Assembly: GCA_001875365.1 (NCBI GenBank)
Contig: MIYX01000019.1
Span: 1 to 47,475, forward strand
Length of the DNA: 47,475 nt
Direction of reading: 5' to 3'
From: Marine Group III euryarchaeote CG-Epi4
GTDB lineage: Archaea > Thermoplasmatota > Poseidoniia > MGIII > CG-Epi1
The position numbers and the translations under genes were made by a program. The notes under the pieces are model-generated. The model searched no databases. It saw only the letters and a list, made by a program, of their open reading frames with translations, and was not told where the DNA came from. Numbering within the stretch: the first letter of the stretch is position 1; each line of letters begins with the position of its first letter. Shown one piece after another: positions 1 through 8,962 of the stretch.

Positions 1-1125
1 CATGTAGCTAATTGGTTAGACAAGGCTAAAGAAAACGAAGGAGGTTATTCTACTGAAACTACTTTTGTCAGAAAAAGCGGCGAACAATTTGCAGCTTCAT
101 TCAAAATTACAGCTACAATAATTAAAGGTAAACACGTAGGCTATTGCGGAAGAACTCGAGAGCTCAAAGATGTCTCTCCTGAAGATACCATGCCAGATAC
201 CTCATTGCTAACAAAGTTTATTTCTATTGTAGCAATAACAAGGTTACCATTCTTATCTGCTACTTGGATTCCAATTATCGCAGTAGCAATATGGGGTCTA
301 AATGCAAATTTATTCGAAATGGATTGGATTTTGTTCACTCTAGTTTTCTTAGGTGGTTCATTTTTACACCTTGCTGCAAATACTTACAACGATTATTTTG
401 ATTGGACAAGTGGAACCGATCAATTAAATAACGATTACTTTTTGCAACTTTCTGGAGGCAGTAGAGCCATTGAACTTGGATTGATAACCGAAAAGAAGTT
501 GTTCCAACTAGCTACCATTTTTTTAATGCTTTCAGGTGCTCTAGGTCTTGCGATAATGCTTTCACTAGGAGATGAAAGATTGGGCTTACTCTATTATGGA
601 CTGGCTGGTGCATTCTCAGCTTACTTTTACACCGGAACACCATTGAGATTGGTTGCTAGAAAAGGACTAGGTGAATTGCTAATAGGTTTGAACTATGGAC
701 CATTAATGACAATGGGAACTGTATTTGCCATGACTGGCGTACATAATTGGGATGCATTTCTTTTTGGTATACCTCTAGGCTTGTTAACTACTGCAATACT
801 TTGGATTAATCAGTTTCCAGATAGGGCATCGGACCAACTAGCTGGTAAAAATCATCTGGTAGTTGTGTTAGGTTTGGAAAGAGCCAGCTGGGGATATCTA
901 ATTCTTATGATTTCTGCATTTGGATCTTTGTATGTATTGTACCTCTATGAAATTGTTAAAGAAGGTGCATTACTAGGCCTTGTAGCTGCTCCTTTCGCAT
1001 TATACCTTTCATATTATGTAATGAATAACTACGACCGCAGGGAATTGGCTTTATCCAATTGGGGAACCATAGGCATACATTCTTTTTGCGGAATTTTAAT
1101 GATATTAGGGATACAATACTGGTGA
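1..1125 (+). CDS. PAS-domain remnant fused in frame to a UbiA-family prenyltransferase (5' end outside window)
   Basis: The frame is open from base 1 to the stop at 1123-1125. From Met (190) the protein is a 311-residue UbiA-family membrane prenyltransferase with two Asp-rich motifs, NDYFD at residues 67-71 and DRASD at 211-215 followed by AGK. The second motif resembles MenA, which attaches a polyprenyl chain to a naphthoate ring, so a role in menaquinone-type quinone synthesis is likely. The 63 codons before Met 190 read as the closing beta strands of a PAS domain (VRKSGEQFAA, then KGKHVGYCGRTREL), with no stop before UbiA. This is either a PAS-UbiA fusion or two genes joined by a sequence error or internal start. 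A MenA-type start at 190 is plausible. The prenyl synthase gene begins 4 nt downstream. UbiA identity is firm; substrate and fusion are inferred. Confidence 0.85.
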   Translation, partial: HVANWLDKAKENEGGYSTETTFVRKSGEQFAASFKITATIIKGKHVGYCGRTRELKDVSPEDTMPDTSLLTKFISIVAITRLPFLSATWIPIIAVAIWGLNANLFEMDWILFTLVFLGGSFLHLAANTYNDYFDWTSGTDQLNNDYFLQLSGGSRAIELGLITEKKLFQLATIFLMLSGALGLAIMLSLGDERLGLLYYGLAGAFSAYFYTGTPLRLVARKGLGELLIGLNYGPLMTMGTVFAMTGVHNWDAFLFGIPLGLLTTAILWINQFPDRASDQLAGKNHLVVVLGLERASWGYLILMISAFGSLYVLYLYEIVKEGALLGLVAAPFALYLSYYVMNNYDRRELALSNWGTIGIHSFCGILMILGIQYW

Positions 1126-1129
1126 TTTA

Positions 1130-2095
1130 ATGGGTCTGAAAACAAAACTAATATTCAATGATGAACTAAACAGCTATTACGAAGTAGTAAAGTCTGAATT
1201 CGAAGATTTTCTTAAGATAGAAATTGCTAAAGAATCTAAAGAAATGGCACCCCTGATTGAAAAGGGAGTTTTAGGGGGAAAGATGCTACGGCCGGTTTTA
1301 TGCAGGCTAGTTTCTGATGCACTTGACGGTGACGCCCATTTAGCGTTTGAGTGCGGTATGGCTTTAGAGTTAGTACACGGAGGCGCGTTAATACACGATG
1401 ACTGGATAGACGGAGATTCTTTTAGGAGGGCTGCACCTGCACTTTGGGAAGAGCTTGGACCACGTTCAGCTATATTAATTGCTGATCTAATGGTAGCTAC
1501 AGGATCATTGCATGGAGCTGTTTCCATGGCAACCGGAAAATCTCTTGCAAAATGCATAAGGAATTTGTCTGAAGGTGCTATTGCTGACTTTACAGATAAG
1601 CAGAATTACAGCGAATCTGTATACCTTCACAGAATAAAGAAGAAAACTGGTGCGCTTTATGGGACTGCTGCTGAACTAGGTGCCTTAGTGTCATCCGAAA
1701 CTCATTTAGACATCCCATTGTACAAATATGGCGAAACTGTAGGAATAATTTATCAAATTACGGATGATTATTTAGATTTATACAACTCTATAGCTACAAG
1801 AACTCCAGTTGGAGACTTAGCAATTGGAATTCCTACTCTTCCAATTACTAGATTGGCTAAGTATAACAAGTATCAAGATGCAGTCAACGAATTCCTTAAC
1901 GGAGGGAATCCCGAAAAAATAATAAAAGAGGTAGATTTAACAGATGCTCAACAAGTTTATGAGGAGCTAGTAACGCCATGGATGCAAGTAGCCAGGAAAT
2001 CTCTTTCCGAAGTTCCTGAGTCAAATTACAAGACTTTACTTGAAGAGGTACCCTTGTCTTTTTCTAACCAGTTAATTAGCAAAGACAAAATTTAG
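1130..2095 (+). CDS. polyprenyl diphosphate synthase (trans-isoprenyl diphosphate synthase)
   Basis: This 321-residue protein belongs to the GGPP/polyprenyl synthase family, which condenses isopentenyl diphosphate with an allylic diphosphate in the cytoplasm. The two Mg-binding motifs are intact: DDWID at residues 90-94 followed by SFRR, and TDDYLD with Asp 212, 213 and 216. The KMLRP segment near residue 51 is the usual diphosphate-binding region. Product chain length cannot be read with confidence, so it may make the C20 precursor of archaeal lipids or a longer quinone tail. It starts 4 nt after the UbiA gene, so the two are probably co-transcribed, pairing the chain maker with the enzyme that attaches the chain. 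Its stop overlaps the convergent gene's stop by 4 nt. Confidence 0.92.
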   Translation: MGLKTKLIFNDELNSYYEVVKSEFEDFLKIEIAKESKEMAPLIEKGVLGGKMLRPVLCRLVSDALDGDAHLAFECGMALELVHGGALIHDDWIDGDSFRRAAPALWEELGPRSAILIADLMVATGSLHGAVSMATGKSLAKCIRNLSEGAIADFTDKQNYSESVYLHRIKKKTGALYGTAAELGALVSSETHLDIPLYKYGETVGIIYQITDDYLDLYNSIATRTPVGDLAIGIPTLPITRLAKYNKYQDAVNEFLNGGNPEKIIKEVDLTDAQQVYEELVTPWMQVARKSLSEVPESNYKTLLEEVPLSFSNQLISKDKI

Positions 2096-2352
2096 AACTT
2101 ACGTAAATGCCTTCGAGGAGGGCTGGTGACTCTAATATCATTTTTGATTATAGTGTCTTGATCCAATTGCTTAGATAATCCTGAATGAACTAAATATGAA
2201 TTAATTTTAGAGAATTCTAAACCTTCTTGATGGCACGAATTTTTCATTCGTGAACGAAAAGAATTTTTTTTGTTAATGTTAAAACCTTTTGGAGTTTTAC
2301 CTTGCCAAAGATTATCAAAAACCTTGTACTTTTCACTACTCTCGTCAATCAT
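2092..2352 (-). CDS. small basic protein of unknown function at the 3' end of the nuo operon
   Basis: An 86-residue, basic, soluble-looking product that I do not recognise. Its ATG overlaps the nuoN stop in the ATGA arrangement used throughout this operon, which is the main reason to accept it as real and translationally coupled. It has one cysteine, no transmembrane segment, and a C-terminal tail rich in Arg and Pro (SPPRRHLRKF). It ends tail-to-tail with the prenyl synthase gene with a 4-nt overlap. It could be a lineage-specific accessory or assembly protein for complex I, but this rests only on position. Confidence 0.55.
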   Translation of the reverse strand: MIDESSEKYKVFDNLWQGKTPKGFNINKKNSFRSRMKNSCHQEGLEFSKINSYLVHSGLSKQLDQDTIIKNDIRVTSPPRRHLRKF

Positions 2353-3845
2353 GCAAACAGTTCTCTAGATGCATCTTCACAAAGAGAATAAAGGTCTTGA
2401 TAGAATAGTGGGAGAATCAGTACAAGGAACAGGATAACAAGTAATGAAGTATATCTTATTGAAGTCGGAAATTCAACATCGCCTGAGTCCTCAGGATCAT
2501 AAAGATACATGAAACGAATGACCTTTAGATAATAATACAAGGAAAGTGCCGAATTCAAGACACCAGCTACAACTAAAGCTATTATCCAAGTTTCACCGGC
2601 AACACCTGCTTGTAGAACGCCATAGAATAACAAGAACTTACTAATGAAGCCTGCGAGCGGTGGAAGACCAACTAATGAAAGTAAACAAACGGTCATAGCC
2701 AACGCAAGAAGTTGTGATCTCTTTGCAAGGCCCTTAAACGAACTCAAGTTGTATCCTAAGCCTGCAGAACCAACACCAGCAACTACGATGAAAGCTCCAC
2801 CTTTCATAAAAGCGTGAACCATAGTATGAGCTATAGCGCCTGAAACTGCATCTTGAGTTAGAGCTGGGAATGCAATCAGTATGTAACCTGCTTGAGCGAT
2901 AGAAGAATACGCAAGCATTCTACCAATATCTTTTTGAGACAAAGCAGCTAAATTACCTATAGTCATAGATATAAGAGCTATAATTCCGAATACCAATTTC
3001 CATTCATCTGCGAAAGGTTCAAGTGTAAATATGAAAACTTTGAGAAGCGCGACAAATCCCATCGCCTTACTAGCTGCAGCCAATAATGCAGTAACAGGTG
3101 TAGGTGCACCCTCGTAAACATCTGGAGCCCAAGCATGGAAAGGAACAACTGCAATTTTAAAACCCAAACCTGCGATAATAAACAAACTTGATATGAATAC
3201 TAATTCGTTAAAATCTCCATCGATTACACCGTTTTCTAAACCTGTAAGGAAAGCATTAACGCCTTCAAAAGTAACAGAACCAGTCAGTGCGTACAGAAGA
3301 GATATTCCATACAAAGTTAGAGCAGATGAAAAGGCTCCAATGAGTAAATATTTTGCCCCAGCCTCGGTTGACTTATCGCTTGTCTTTCTGAAGGCGACCA
3401 AACCATAGCTACTAAAAGCTGACAATTCAATCCCTACAAAAATAGTAAGGAAATCATTAGCTGAAGCTGTAATCAGCATACCTAGTGTACTAGAAAGTAA
3501 AAGAACATAGTATTCTGCTTGGTGAGGTTCATCTTCTTTAAAATATGAAGAGCTAATAAATGAAACTGCTAAAGCTGAAATCAAAAATATAACTTTGAAA
3601 AGCTGCGAGAAATCATTAATAACAAAATGATCGTAGATTGTGTAAGATGATGAGGATTTATCAAAAGAAACGTCGTCAGGGTAGTACCAAAATAGAATCA
3701 CTAGTAATAGACTTACAAATAGGGAGATATTAGAGCAAATAGAGTAAGACTTTGTGCTCCCAGTTGCAATATAAATTGCAGGGATTGCTAAAATACTAGC
3801 AATTAAAATTAATTCAGGCAGGAATAAAACAGTTGAATCCATCAT
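2349..3845 (-). CDS. nuoN: complex I antiporter-like subunit NuoN
   Basis: A 498-residue polytopic membrane protein of the Mrp-antiporter-like family, with about 14 hydrophobic helices. It is one of three proton-pumping modules of the complex I membrane arm. The diagnostic stretch in the middle of the chain (PFHAWAPDVYEGAPTPVTAL, followed by a SKAMGF lysine helix) is that of NuoN rather than NuoM or NuoL. Length is close to the bacterial protein. The start overlaps the nuoM stop by 4 nt (ATGA) and its own stop overlaps a small downstream gene in the same way. Confidence 0.96.
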   Translation of the reverse strand: MMDSTVLFLPELILIASILAIPAIYIATGSTKSYSICSNISLFVSLLLVILFWYYPDDVSFDKSSSSYTIYDHFVINDFSQLFKVIFLISALAVSFISSSYFKEDEPHQAEYYVLLLSSTLGMLITASANDFLTIFVGIELSAFSSYGLVAFRKTSDKSTEAGAKYLLIGAFSSALTLYGISLLYALTGSVTFEGVNAFLTGLENGVIDGDFNELVFISSLFIIAGLGFKIAVVPFHAWAPDVYEGAPTPVTALLAAASKAMGFVALLKVFIFTLEPFADEWKLVFGIIALISMTIGNLAALSQKDIGRMLAYSSIAQAGYILIAFPALTQDAVSGAIAHTMVHAFMKGGAFIVVAGVGSAGLGYNLSSFKGLAKRSQLLALAMTVCLLSLVGLPPLAGFISKFLLFYGVLQAGVAGETWIIALVVAGVLNSALSLYYYLKVIRFMYLYDPEDSGDVEFPTSIRYTSLLVILFLVLILPLFYQDLYSLCEDASRELFA

Positions 3846-5728
3846 ACAGCCCCCATGAAGTCTAATATGTCATAAGAGGCTACAGAAATAGGATCCATTA
3901 AATAATGTGGGAAAATTCCGAAGAATGCAGCAATAACAATTAGAACAAACATTGGATACATTTCATACCAGGGTGCCTCATGAACCTTCTTGATGTCCAC
4001 TTTTTCGTTTTCAGCACCAAAAATGGCTCTTTGTAGAGCCCATAAATGATAACCTGCGGTAATAACCATACCGAATATTGGTAACAGCAATAAGTAACCG
4101 TGAGACTCGAAAAAAGCTATGAATACTGCGAGTTCAGAAACAAACACAGCCATTCCAGGAACGCCCAAACTACCCATAAAAATAACCACAAATAATCCTG
4201 TAGTGGTTGGTTGGCTTCGTGCAATACCTCCTAATTTAGGAATCTCTCTAGTGCCAAGTTGATGTAATAATACGCCCGCAACCATGAACATTGCAGGACT
4301 CAGAATGCCATGAGCAAACATCATGAAAACTGCGCCAGCAAACCCTAATTCTGTCATAGTTGCGACGCCCAATAGAGCAACACCCATATGTGAAACACTA
4401 GAATAAGCAACTAATTTCTTCAAATCGGTTTGACCTAAACTTAGAACTGCACCATACAAAATTGAAATTATGGCTAACGCAACCATCAAGGGGACAAAAA
4501 CTTCAGCACCTATAGGTAATGGAGGAAGAGCGGCCCTCATTAGCCCATACAGACCCATCTTCAACATTACCCCTGCAAGAAGAATTGAACCCGCTGTAGG
4601 GGCTTGAACATGTGCGTCGGGAAGCCAAGTATGCCAAGGAACTGAGGGAATCTTAACTGCAAAACCAATAAAGAGGGCTGCGAAAACCCATATCTGAAAT
4701 TCCCTAGAGAATCCTGAGCTATTATTAGCAATATCAATCATAGAAAACGAATTTACACCAGCTTCAAAATAAAGTGCCATAAAGCCAACTAACATTATAA
4801 CTGATGCTGTAAAAGTATAAATGAAAAACTTAATTGAAGCATATTTTCTGTTATCACCTCCCCAAATAGCAATAAGGAAGAACATAGGAATCAAAACTAC
4901 TTCCCAGAATATATAAAATACAAAGTAATCTAGCGTAATGAATACGCCATAAAGTGCAGTTTGCATTACAAGAAGCAAGGCAAAGAATAAGGCCGGTTTC
5001 TCTTTCTCGTGCCAAGAGAATAAGACAGTTAAAGGACAAATAATTCCTGTCAACAGTACTAGAGGGCTACTCAACCCATCCACTCCTAAAAGTAGAGATA
5101 CACCAAGATTAGGTGCCCATTCATACTCCTCCATTAACCTAAAACCGTTACCACTCCCTGCCTTGACGAATACAACAACCGAAATTACTAAAGTAAAAAG
5201 CGTAGTACTCAATGCAATATACTTGTGAGCTTCAGGATTATTTCTGAAAGCAAAACACCAAAGAGAACCGATCAATGGGAAAATCAATAGATAAGATAGC
5301 CAAGGAAAATTACCGAGTTCCATGGTCATGTCGGGTCTACTCTCAATGACAATTTGTCCTCGCATTTGCAATCCTGCATGTGGTTCACAAATGTAATACA
5401 AGGTTCCTTCTTCCTGAGTATATGTGGAATTCAAAACCCATTCAACACCATCCACAGGTTCACCGGAATAGAAAAAAATAATATCGCCACCTGAAACATA
5501 AACATTAGAACTTAACGATTCAACTTGAGCAACATTATGAGGTTGACCTGGAGTCCAAACAAAAGTTACATTATCACCGGGAGCAATAACAAGGTTAGCT
5601 TCACTAAATATGTACGGATTATCTTCTGTTCCAACTAAAACAGTATGATCTTCAGCTGATGAAGCACCAGATAGTAACAATATAAATACAAAAGCAAAAG
5701 GTAATCTTAAACTATTCAAACCGACCAC
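3842..5728 (-). CDS. nuoM: complex I subunit NuoM with N-terminal secreted blue-copper (cupredoxin) domain
   Basis: This 628-residue protein is a NuoM proton-pumping subunit (from about residue 138 on) preceded by about 135 extra residues. Residues 1-25 look like a signal sequence ending ASSA. Residues 28-130 form a plastocyanin/halocyanin-like domain with a complete type-1 copper ligand set: His64 in a PHNV motif, then Cys114, His117 and Met122 in C-x2-H-x4-M spacing. Two N-glycosylation sequons (Asn53, Asn100) agree with an outside location. The NuoM part keeps the helix-5 glutamate (FWEVVLIPMFF) and the KIPSVPWHTWLPDAHVQAPT signature. It overlaps nuoL by 13 nt and nuoN by 4 nt, so it is an integral operon member. 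The copper domain may carry electrons to or from an external partner; that role is inferred. Confidence 0.95.
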   Translation of the reverse strand: MVGLNSLRLPFAFVFILLLSGASSAEDHTVLVGTEDNPYIFSEANLVIAPGDNVTFVWTPGQPHNVAQVESLSSNVYVSGGDIIFFYSGEPVDGVEWVLNSTYTQEEGTLYYICEPHAGLQMRGQIVIESRPDMTMELGNFPWLSYLLIFPLIGSLWCFAFRNNPEAHKYIALSTTLFTLVISVVVFVKAGSGNGFRLMEEYEWAPNLGVSLLLGVDGLSSPLVLLTGIICPLTVLFSWHEKEKPALFFALLLVMQTALYGVFITLDYFVFYIFWEVVLIPMFFLIAIWGGDNRKYASIKFFIYTFTASVIMLVGFMALYFEAGVNSFSMIDIANNSSGFSREFQIWVFAALFIGFAVKIPSVPWHTWLPDAHVQAPTAGSILLAGVMLKMGLYGLMRAALPPLPIGAEVFVPLMVALAIISILYGAVLSLGQTDLKKLVAYSSVSHMGVALLGVATMTELGFAGAVFMMFAHGILSPAMFMVAGVLLHQLGTREIPKLGGIARSQPTTTGLFVVIFMGSLGVPGMAVFVSELAVFIAFFESHGYLLLLPIFGMVITAGYHLWALQRAIFGAENEKVDIKKVHEAPWYEMYPMFVLIVIAAFFGIFPHYLMDPISVASYDILDFMGAV

Positions 5729-7893
5729 CCCATAAAAGGCATTACGACTCGAGTAATTAGAACAATAGCACCTAAGCCTCCAATTGTTAAAGATGCATAA
5801 TGTCCTGTAAAACCGGTAGTGATATTTCTTGCATTGTTGCTAAATTGCATTGAGAGAGAAGCAATCCCATTAACAATACCATCAATTACATTCCTATCAA
5901 ACCAATCTGACATTTGTGCAAAAGTATCCCATGTTCTCATACCAAACCAATTGAACAAATCGGACATGTAAAGTCTATTCGACAAGAATGTGTGAGAAAC
6001 ATTCAATATCCATGTATCTTTAACAAAGTCAGTGGAAAAAGCAGCTTTACCATCAGGACCTCGCTTGTAGAAGATAACACCTAAAAAAATTCCAGTTAGT
6101 CCAACGGCTACGGATAAATAAGTTAGAGATGAAGATAATATATGATCAATTATTTCCCACTGAATCATACCATGTGAATCATGAGGCTCACCGTAATATA
6201 TGTGTGAGCTAAAACCACCGCCGAAAACTAAAGTTAATCCAGATGTAACTGCAAGTAAAGAAAGAACCATGAGGGGTAAGGTCATAACGAGAGGAGCTTC
6301 ATGAGCGTGAGAATGAACTTTCTTTTCTTCCAAAACCCAATTTCCAGTAACTGAATGGTCCTTAGATGAGACAATACTAGAAACCATTCTGCTTGATGGA
6401 CCACTAAATGTCATCATCCACATTCTAGTCATGTAAAAGGCAGTCATTCCTGCAGTGATTAAAGCCATAAACCACAAACCACCGAAAATACCTTCATACT
6501 CAGCATTGTAATATACAGCAACAAGAAGTTCATCTTTAGACCAGAATCCTGAGAAAAAAGGAACTCCTGCAATAGATAGAACTCCAAGACCCATTGCTAA
6601 AGAAGTAACGGGCATTTCTTTTCGTAATCCACCCATCTCTCTCATGTCTTGAGTGTGTACTGCATGAATCACTGCTCCAGAACCTAAGAACAGTAAAGCT
6701 TTGAAAAAAGCATGATTCATTAAATGGAATAAACCTGCCATATAACCTAAAGAGCTCCCCGGATCCGATCCCGAATCTGTTGAATGCCAGAAAGCCCAAG
6801 CCCCAGCACCTAAACCCAGAAACATATATCCTAGTTGAGAAATAGTTGAATAGGCAAGAACTCTCTTAATGTCATTCATAACCATAGCCATACTTGCTGC
6901 AATTAGGGCAGTCAAGCCACCTGTAACTGCAATGTACAATGCAGTATCTGGACTGTGAACAATCAATGGAAAAGCTCGAGCAACCAAGAAAACACCGGCT
7001 TTAACCATAGTAGCTGCGTGAATTAATGCTGAGACTGTGGTAGGCCCTTCCATAGCATCAGGAAGCCAAACATGCAGAGGGAACTGTGCCGATTTACCCA
7101 CCGATCCGCCAAATAAACACAATGTAGCCCATTTAACTTCGTCCAAATTATCCATAAGAATTTGTGGATCTGCAAATAGCTCAGAGTACCTCAAAGTACC
7201 AAATGTGTTGTAGAGAATTACAAGGCCCAGAAGTAAAAACACATCGCCAACTCTTGTAACTAAAAACGCTTTTTTTGCTGCAGATGCAGCTGAAGGTTTT
7301 TCATACCAAAAACCAATCAACAAATAGGAGCAAACGCCCATCAACTCCCAAAATATAAACATTAAAAGGAAAGAGTTAGCGACAACTAAGCCATACATTG
7401 CTGCGATAAACAAAGATATTTCAGCAAAATATCGCACTCTACGATCTCCTTGATCATCCATGTAACTTATAGAGAAGAGTACGACCAAATAGGAAACTAC
7501 ACCGACAACTAACAGCAACAAGCCGGCAAGAGCATCAATATACGTTCCAAATTCAAATGAATATGTAGAACCACTAAACCAGACTCTTGTTGATTCTACA
7601 TACGAACCACTTGCAGTTCCATTAACGAATAAGTCATAAGCAATAGCTAATGAAAATACTGAGGAAAAACTAACTCCAAACAAAGCTATTGAACCTCCTT
7701 TTTCAGAGTCTTGAAGGCCGAATAAAAGAATTAAAGCAAAGGAAATTAAAGGAAATACAGGAATCAGCCATGAATAATGTACAGGAGACTCGGATGAAGT
7801 AAAAAGTAGATATGCTAAAAAGAAAATTGCAAAGGTTAAAAATAATCCAATTTTGTTTAATAATACCTTTGGAATACCATCAACTTTTCCCAT
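5716..7893 (-). CDS. nuoL: complex I antiporter-like subunit NuoL
   Basis: A 725-residue polytopic membrane protein, the distal proton-pumping subunit of the complex I membrane arm. The hallmark stretch is present (FPLHVWLPDAMEGPTTVSAL, then HAATMVKAGVFL), as is the helix-5 region FIFWELMGVCSYLLIGFW. A His-rich loop near residue 525 (KVHSHAHEAP) is common in NuoL proteins. The C-terminal part after residue 560 holds the further helices expected from the lateral arm. Nothing indicates truncation. It begins 3 nt after the nuoK stop and overlaps nuoM by 13 nt. Confidence 0.96.
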   Translation of the reverse strand: MGKVDGIPKVLLNKIGLFLTFAIFFLAYLLFTSSESPVHYSWLIPVFPLISFALILLFGLQDSEKGGSIALFGVSFSSVFSLAIAYDLFVNGTASGSYVESTRVWFSGSTYSFEFGTYIDALAGLLLLVVGVVSYLVVLFSISYMDDQGDRRVRYFAEISLFIAAMYGLVVANSFLLMFIFWELMGVCSYLLIGFWYEKPSAASAAKKAFLVTRVGDVFLLLGLVILYNTFGTLRYSELFADPQILMDNLDEVKWATLCLFGGSVGKSAQFPLHVWLPDAMEGPTTVSALIHAATMVKAGVFLVARAFPLIVHSPDTALYIAVTGGLTALIAASMAMVMNDIKRVLAYSTISQLGYMFLGLGAGAWAFWHSTDSGSDPGSSLGYMAGLFHLMNHAFFKALLFLGSGAVIHAVHTQDMREMGGLRKEMPVTSLAMGLGVLSIAGVPFFSGFWSKDELLVAVYYNAEYEGIFGGLWFMALITAGMTAFYMTRMWMMTFSGPSSRMVSSIVSSKDHSVTGNWVLEEKKVHSHAHEAPLVMTLPLMVLSLLAVTSGLTLVFGGGFSSHIYYGEPHDSHGMIQWEIIDHILSSSLTYLSVAVGLTGIFLGVIFYKRGPDGKAAFSTDFVKDTWILNVSHTFLSNRLYMSDLFNWFGMRTWDTFAQMSDWFDRNVIDGIVNGIASLSMQFSNNARNITTGFTGHYASLTIGGLGAIVLITRVVMPFMGWSV

Positions 7894-7896
7894 AAA

Positions 7897-8199
7897 TTAC
7901 CACCTAAGCCTGTTTAGTAAGTCAAGTTCAATTGTATCTCGCTGCTTAAACAGGCTTAGAAGAATAGCCAAACCAATTGCAACTTCAGCTGCTGCAATAG
8001 TAGTGATGAACAAAGCCACAATCTGTCCTGTTAAATCATGATAATAAGTAGAGAATGCAACAAAGTTGATATTTGCTGCGGTAAGCATAATCTCAACAGA
8101 CATCAAAACTACAATTGAATTCTTATTTCTAATAACACCATAAGCTCCAATTAACAACAGTAATGAAGAAAAAAGAATAAAGTGGATAGGATCAATCAT
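7897..8199 (-). CDS. nuoK: complex I subunit NuoK
   Basis: A 100-residue protein with three transmembrane helices, the size and pattern of NuoK. The helix-2 glutamate in SVEIMLTAANINFVAF and the helix-3 glutamate in AAAEVAIGLAILL are both present; these membrane glutamates are part of the proton path in the family. An upstream in-frame start would add nine residues, but the ATG at 8199 has a clear GGAGG ribosome binding site at 8206-8210 and matches the family N-terminus (MIDPIHF). It overlaps the preceding nuoJ2 gene by 8 nt. Confidence 0.95.
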   Translation of the reverse strand: MIDPIHFILFSSLLLLIGAYGVIRNKNSIVVLMSVEIMLTAANINFVAFSTYYHDLTGQIVALFITTIAAAEVAIGLAILLSLFKQRDTIELDLLNRLRW

Positions 8200-8962
8200 C
8201 TTTTTCCTCCCTTGCCAAGAAAACACCGGCTTGAAGAGCTACAACCATCATTACACCAAGAAGAAGAAAGGGAACTTCCCAATCATTAAAAAGCATAAAT
8301 GCCAAAAACTTTGTTGTACCTATTCGCAAGTCGCTCTGGGAAGAAGACTCTGAACTAAAACCTAGATTGTCAACAGCAAATACTGACCAGGTATACTCTT
8401 TACCCTCAACAAAATTAGAATATTCATATAAAGTCTCAGTGAGATTTGTAGCTTCGTGGATTATAGGAAAATCTCTATTTTCATCATCAAACTCGCGAAT
8501 TTGAATAGTATATGTAACTCCTATATTATCCCACTGAAGTGTAATCTTTGAAGAAGAATCTAGTTGATGGTCAACTGTCTTAATTAGCACTGAGAAATTC
8601 GAACCGGTTATTCCAGTATAATAAACTGAAGAAGTATAATTGCCAACTTTCAATCTTGAACTAGTTGTAGAGTTAAATTCTGTCAAGTTTGTCTCGAGAA
8701 CTACTTGCCCTTCAGAATCAACAATCACTGCGCGATATGTAACTGCTACAGGGTTCCAGTCAAAAATTAAAGAATCATCATAGTGATGGTAATTATCTTC
8801 AGGGAAATTAATAGATGGAGAACAACCTGAAGGACAAGATGTTGAGGCAGGTTCAGTGATTTTCAAATTAGACCAAGGAACCATGGCTATGGAAACTACA
8901 ACATAAATGGCAAAAATTATAACGAAGGCATCTCTAAACCATATTGTTGACCTACTAGGCAC
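8192..8962 (-). CDS. nuoJ2: NuoJ C-terminal half (NuoJ2-type) with large extracytoplasmic beta-rich insertion
   Basis: A 256-residue protein with one transmembrane helix near residues 12-30, a soluble region at 31-212 and a second helix near 219-250. The last helix and tail (LFNDWEVPFLLLGVMM, then AGVFLAREE) match the end of NuoJ, a complex I membrane subunit next to the quinone and proton channel region. The soluble region is not part of ordinary NuoJ. It appears to hold two fibronectin-III-like repeats (about 63-130 and 135-208; second repeat with LQWDNIGVTYTIQI and YTWSVFAVDN) and five N-glycosylation sequons (Asn92, 97, 108, 122, 173). A strong GGGGGGAG lies just before the ATG. It overlaps nuoJ1 by 8 nt. 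Split NuoJ genes are known in archaea; the inserted domain is the odd part. The Fn3 assignment is by eye. Confidence 0.85.
   Translation of the reverse strand: MPSRSTIWFRDAFVIIFAIYVVVSIAMVPWSNLKITEPASTSCPSGCSPSINFPEDNYHHYDDSLIFDWNPVAVTYRAVIVDSEGQVVLETNLTEFNSTTSSRLKVGNYTSSVYYTGITGSNFSVLIKTVDHQLDSSSKITLQWDNIGVTYTIQIREFDDENRDFPIIHEATNLTETLYEYSNFVEGKEYTWSVFAVDNLGFSSESSSQSDLRIGTTKFLAFMLFNDWEVPFLLLGVMMVVALQAGVFLAREEKDD

Noticed and set aside
1177..1557. Long antisense frame inside the prenyl synthase gene
   Set aside because: It lies wholly inside a gene with intact family motifs and has no recognisable product; it is a shadow frame.
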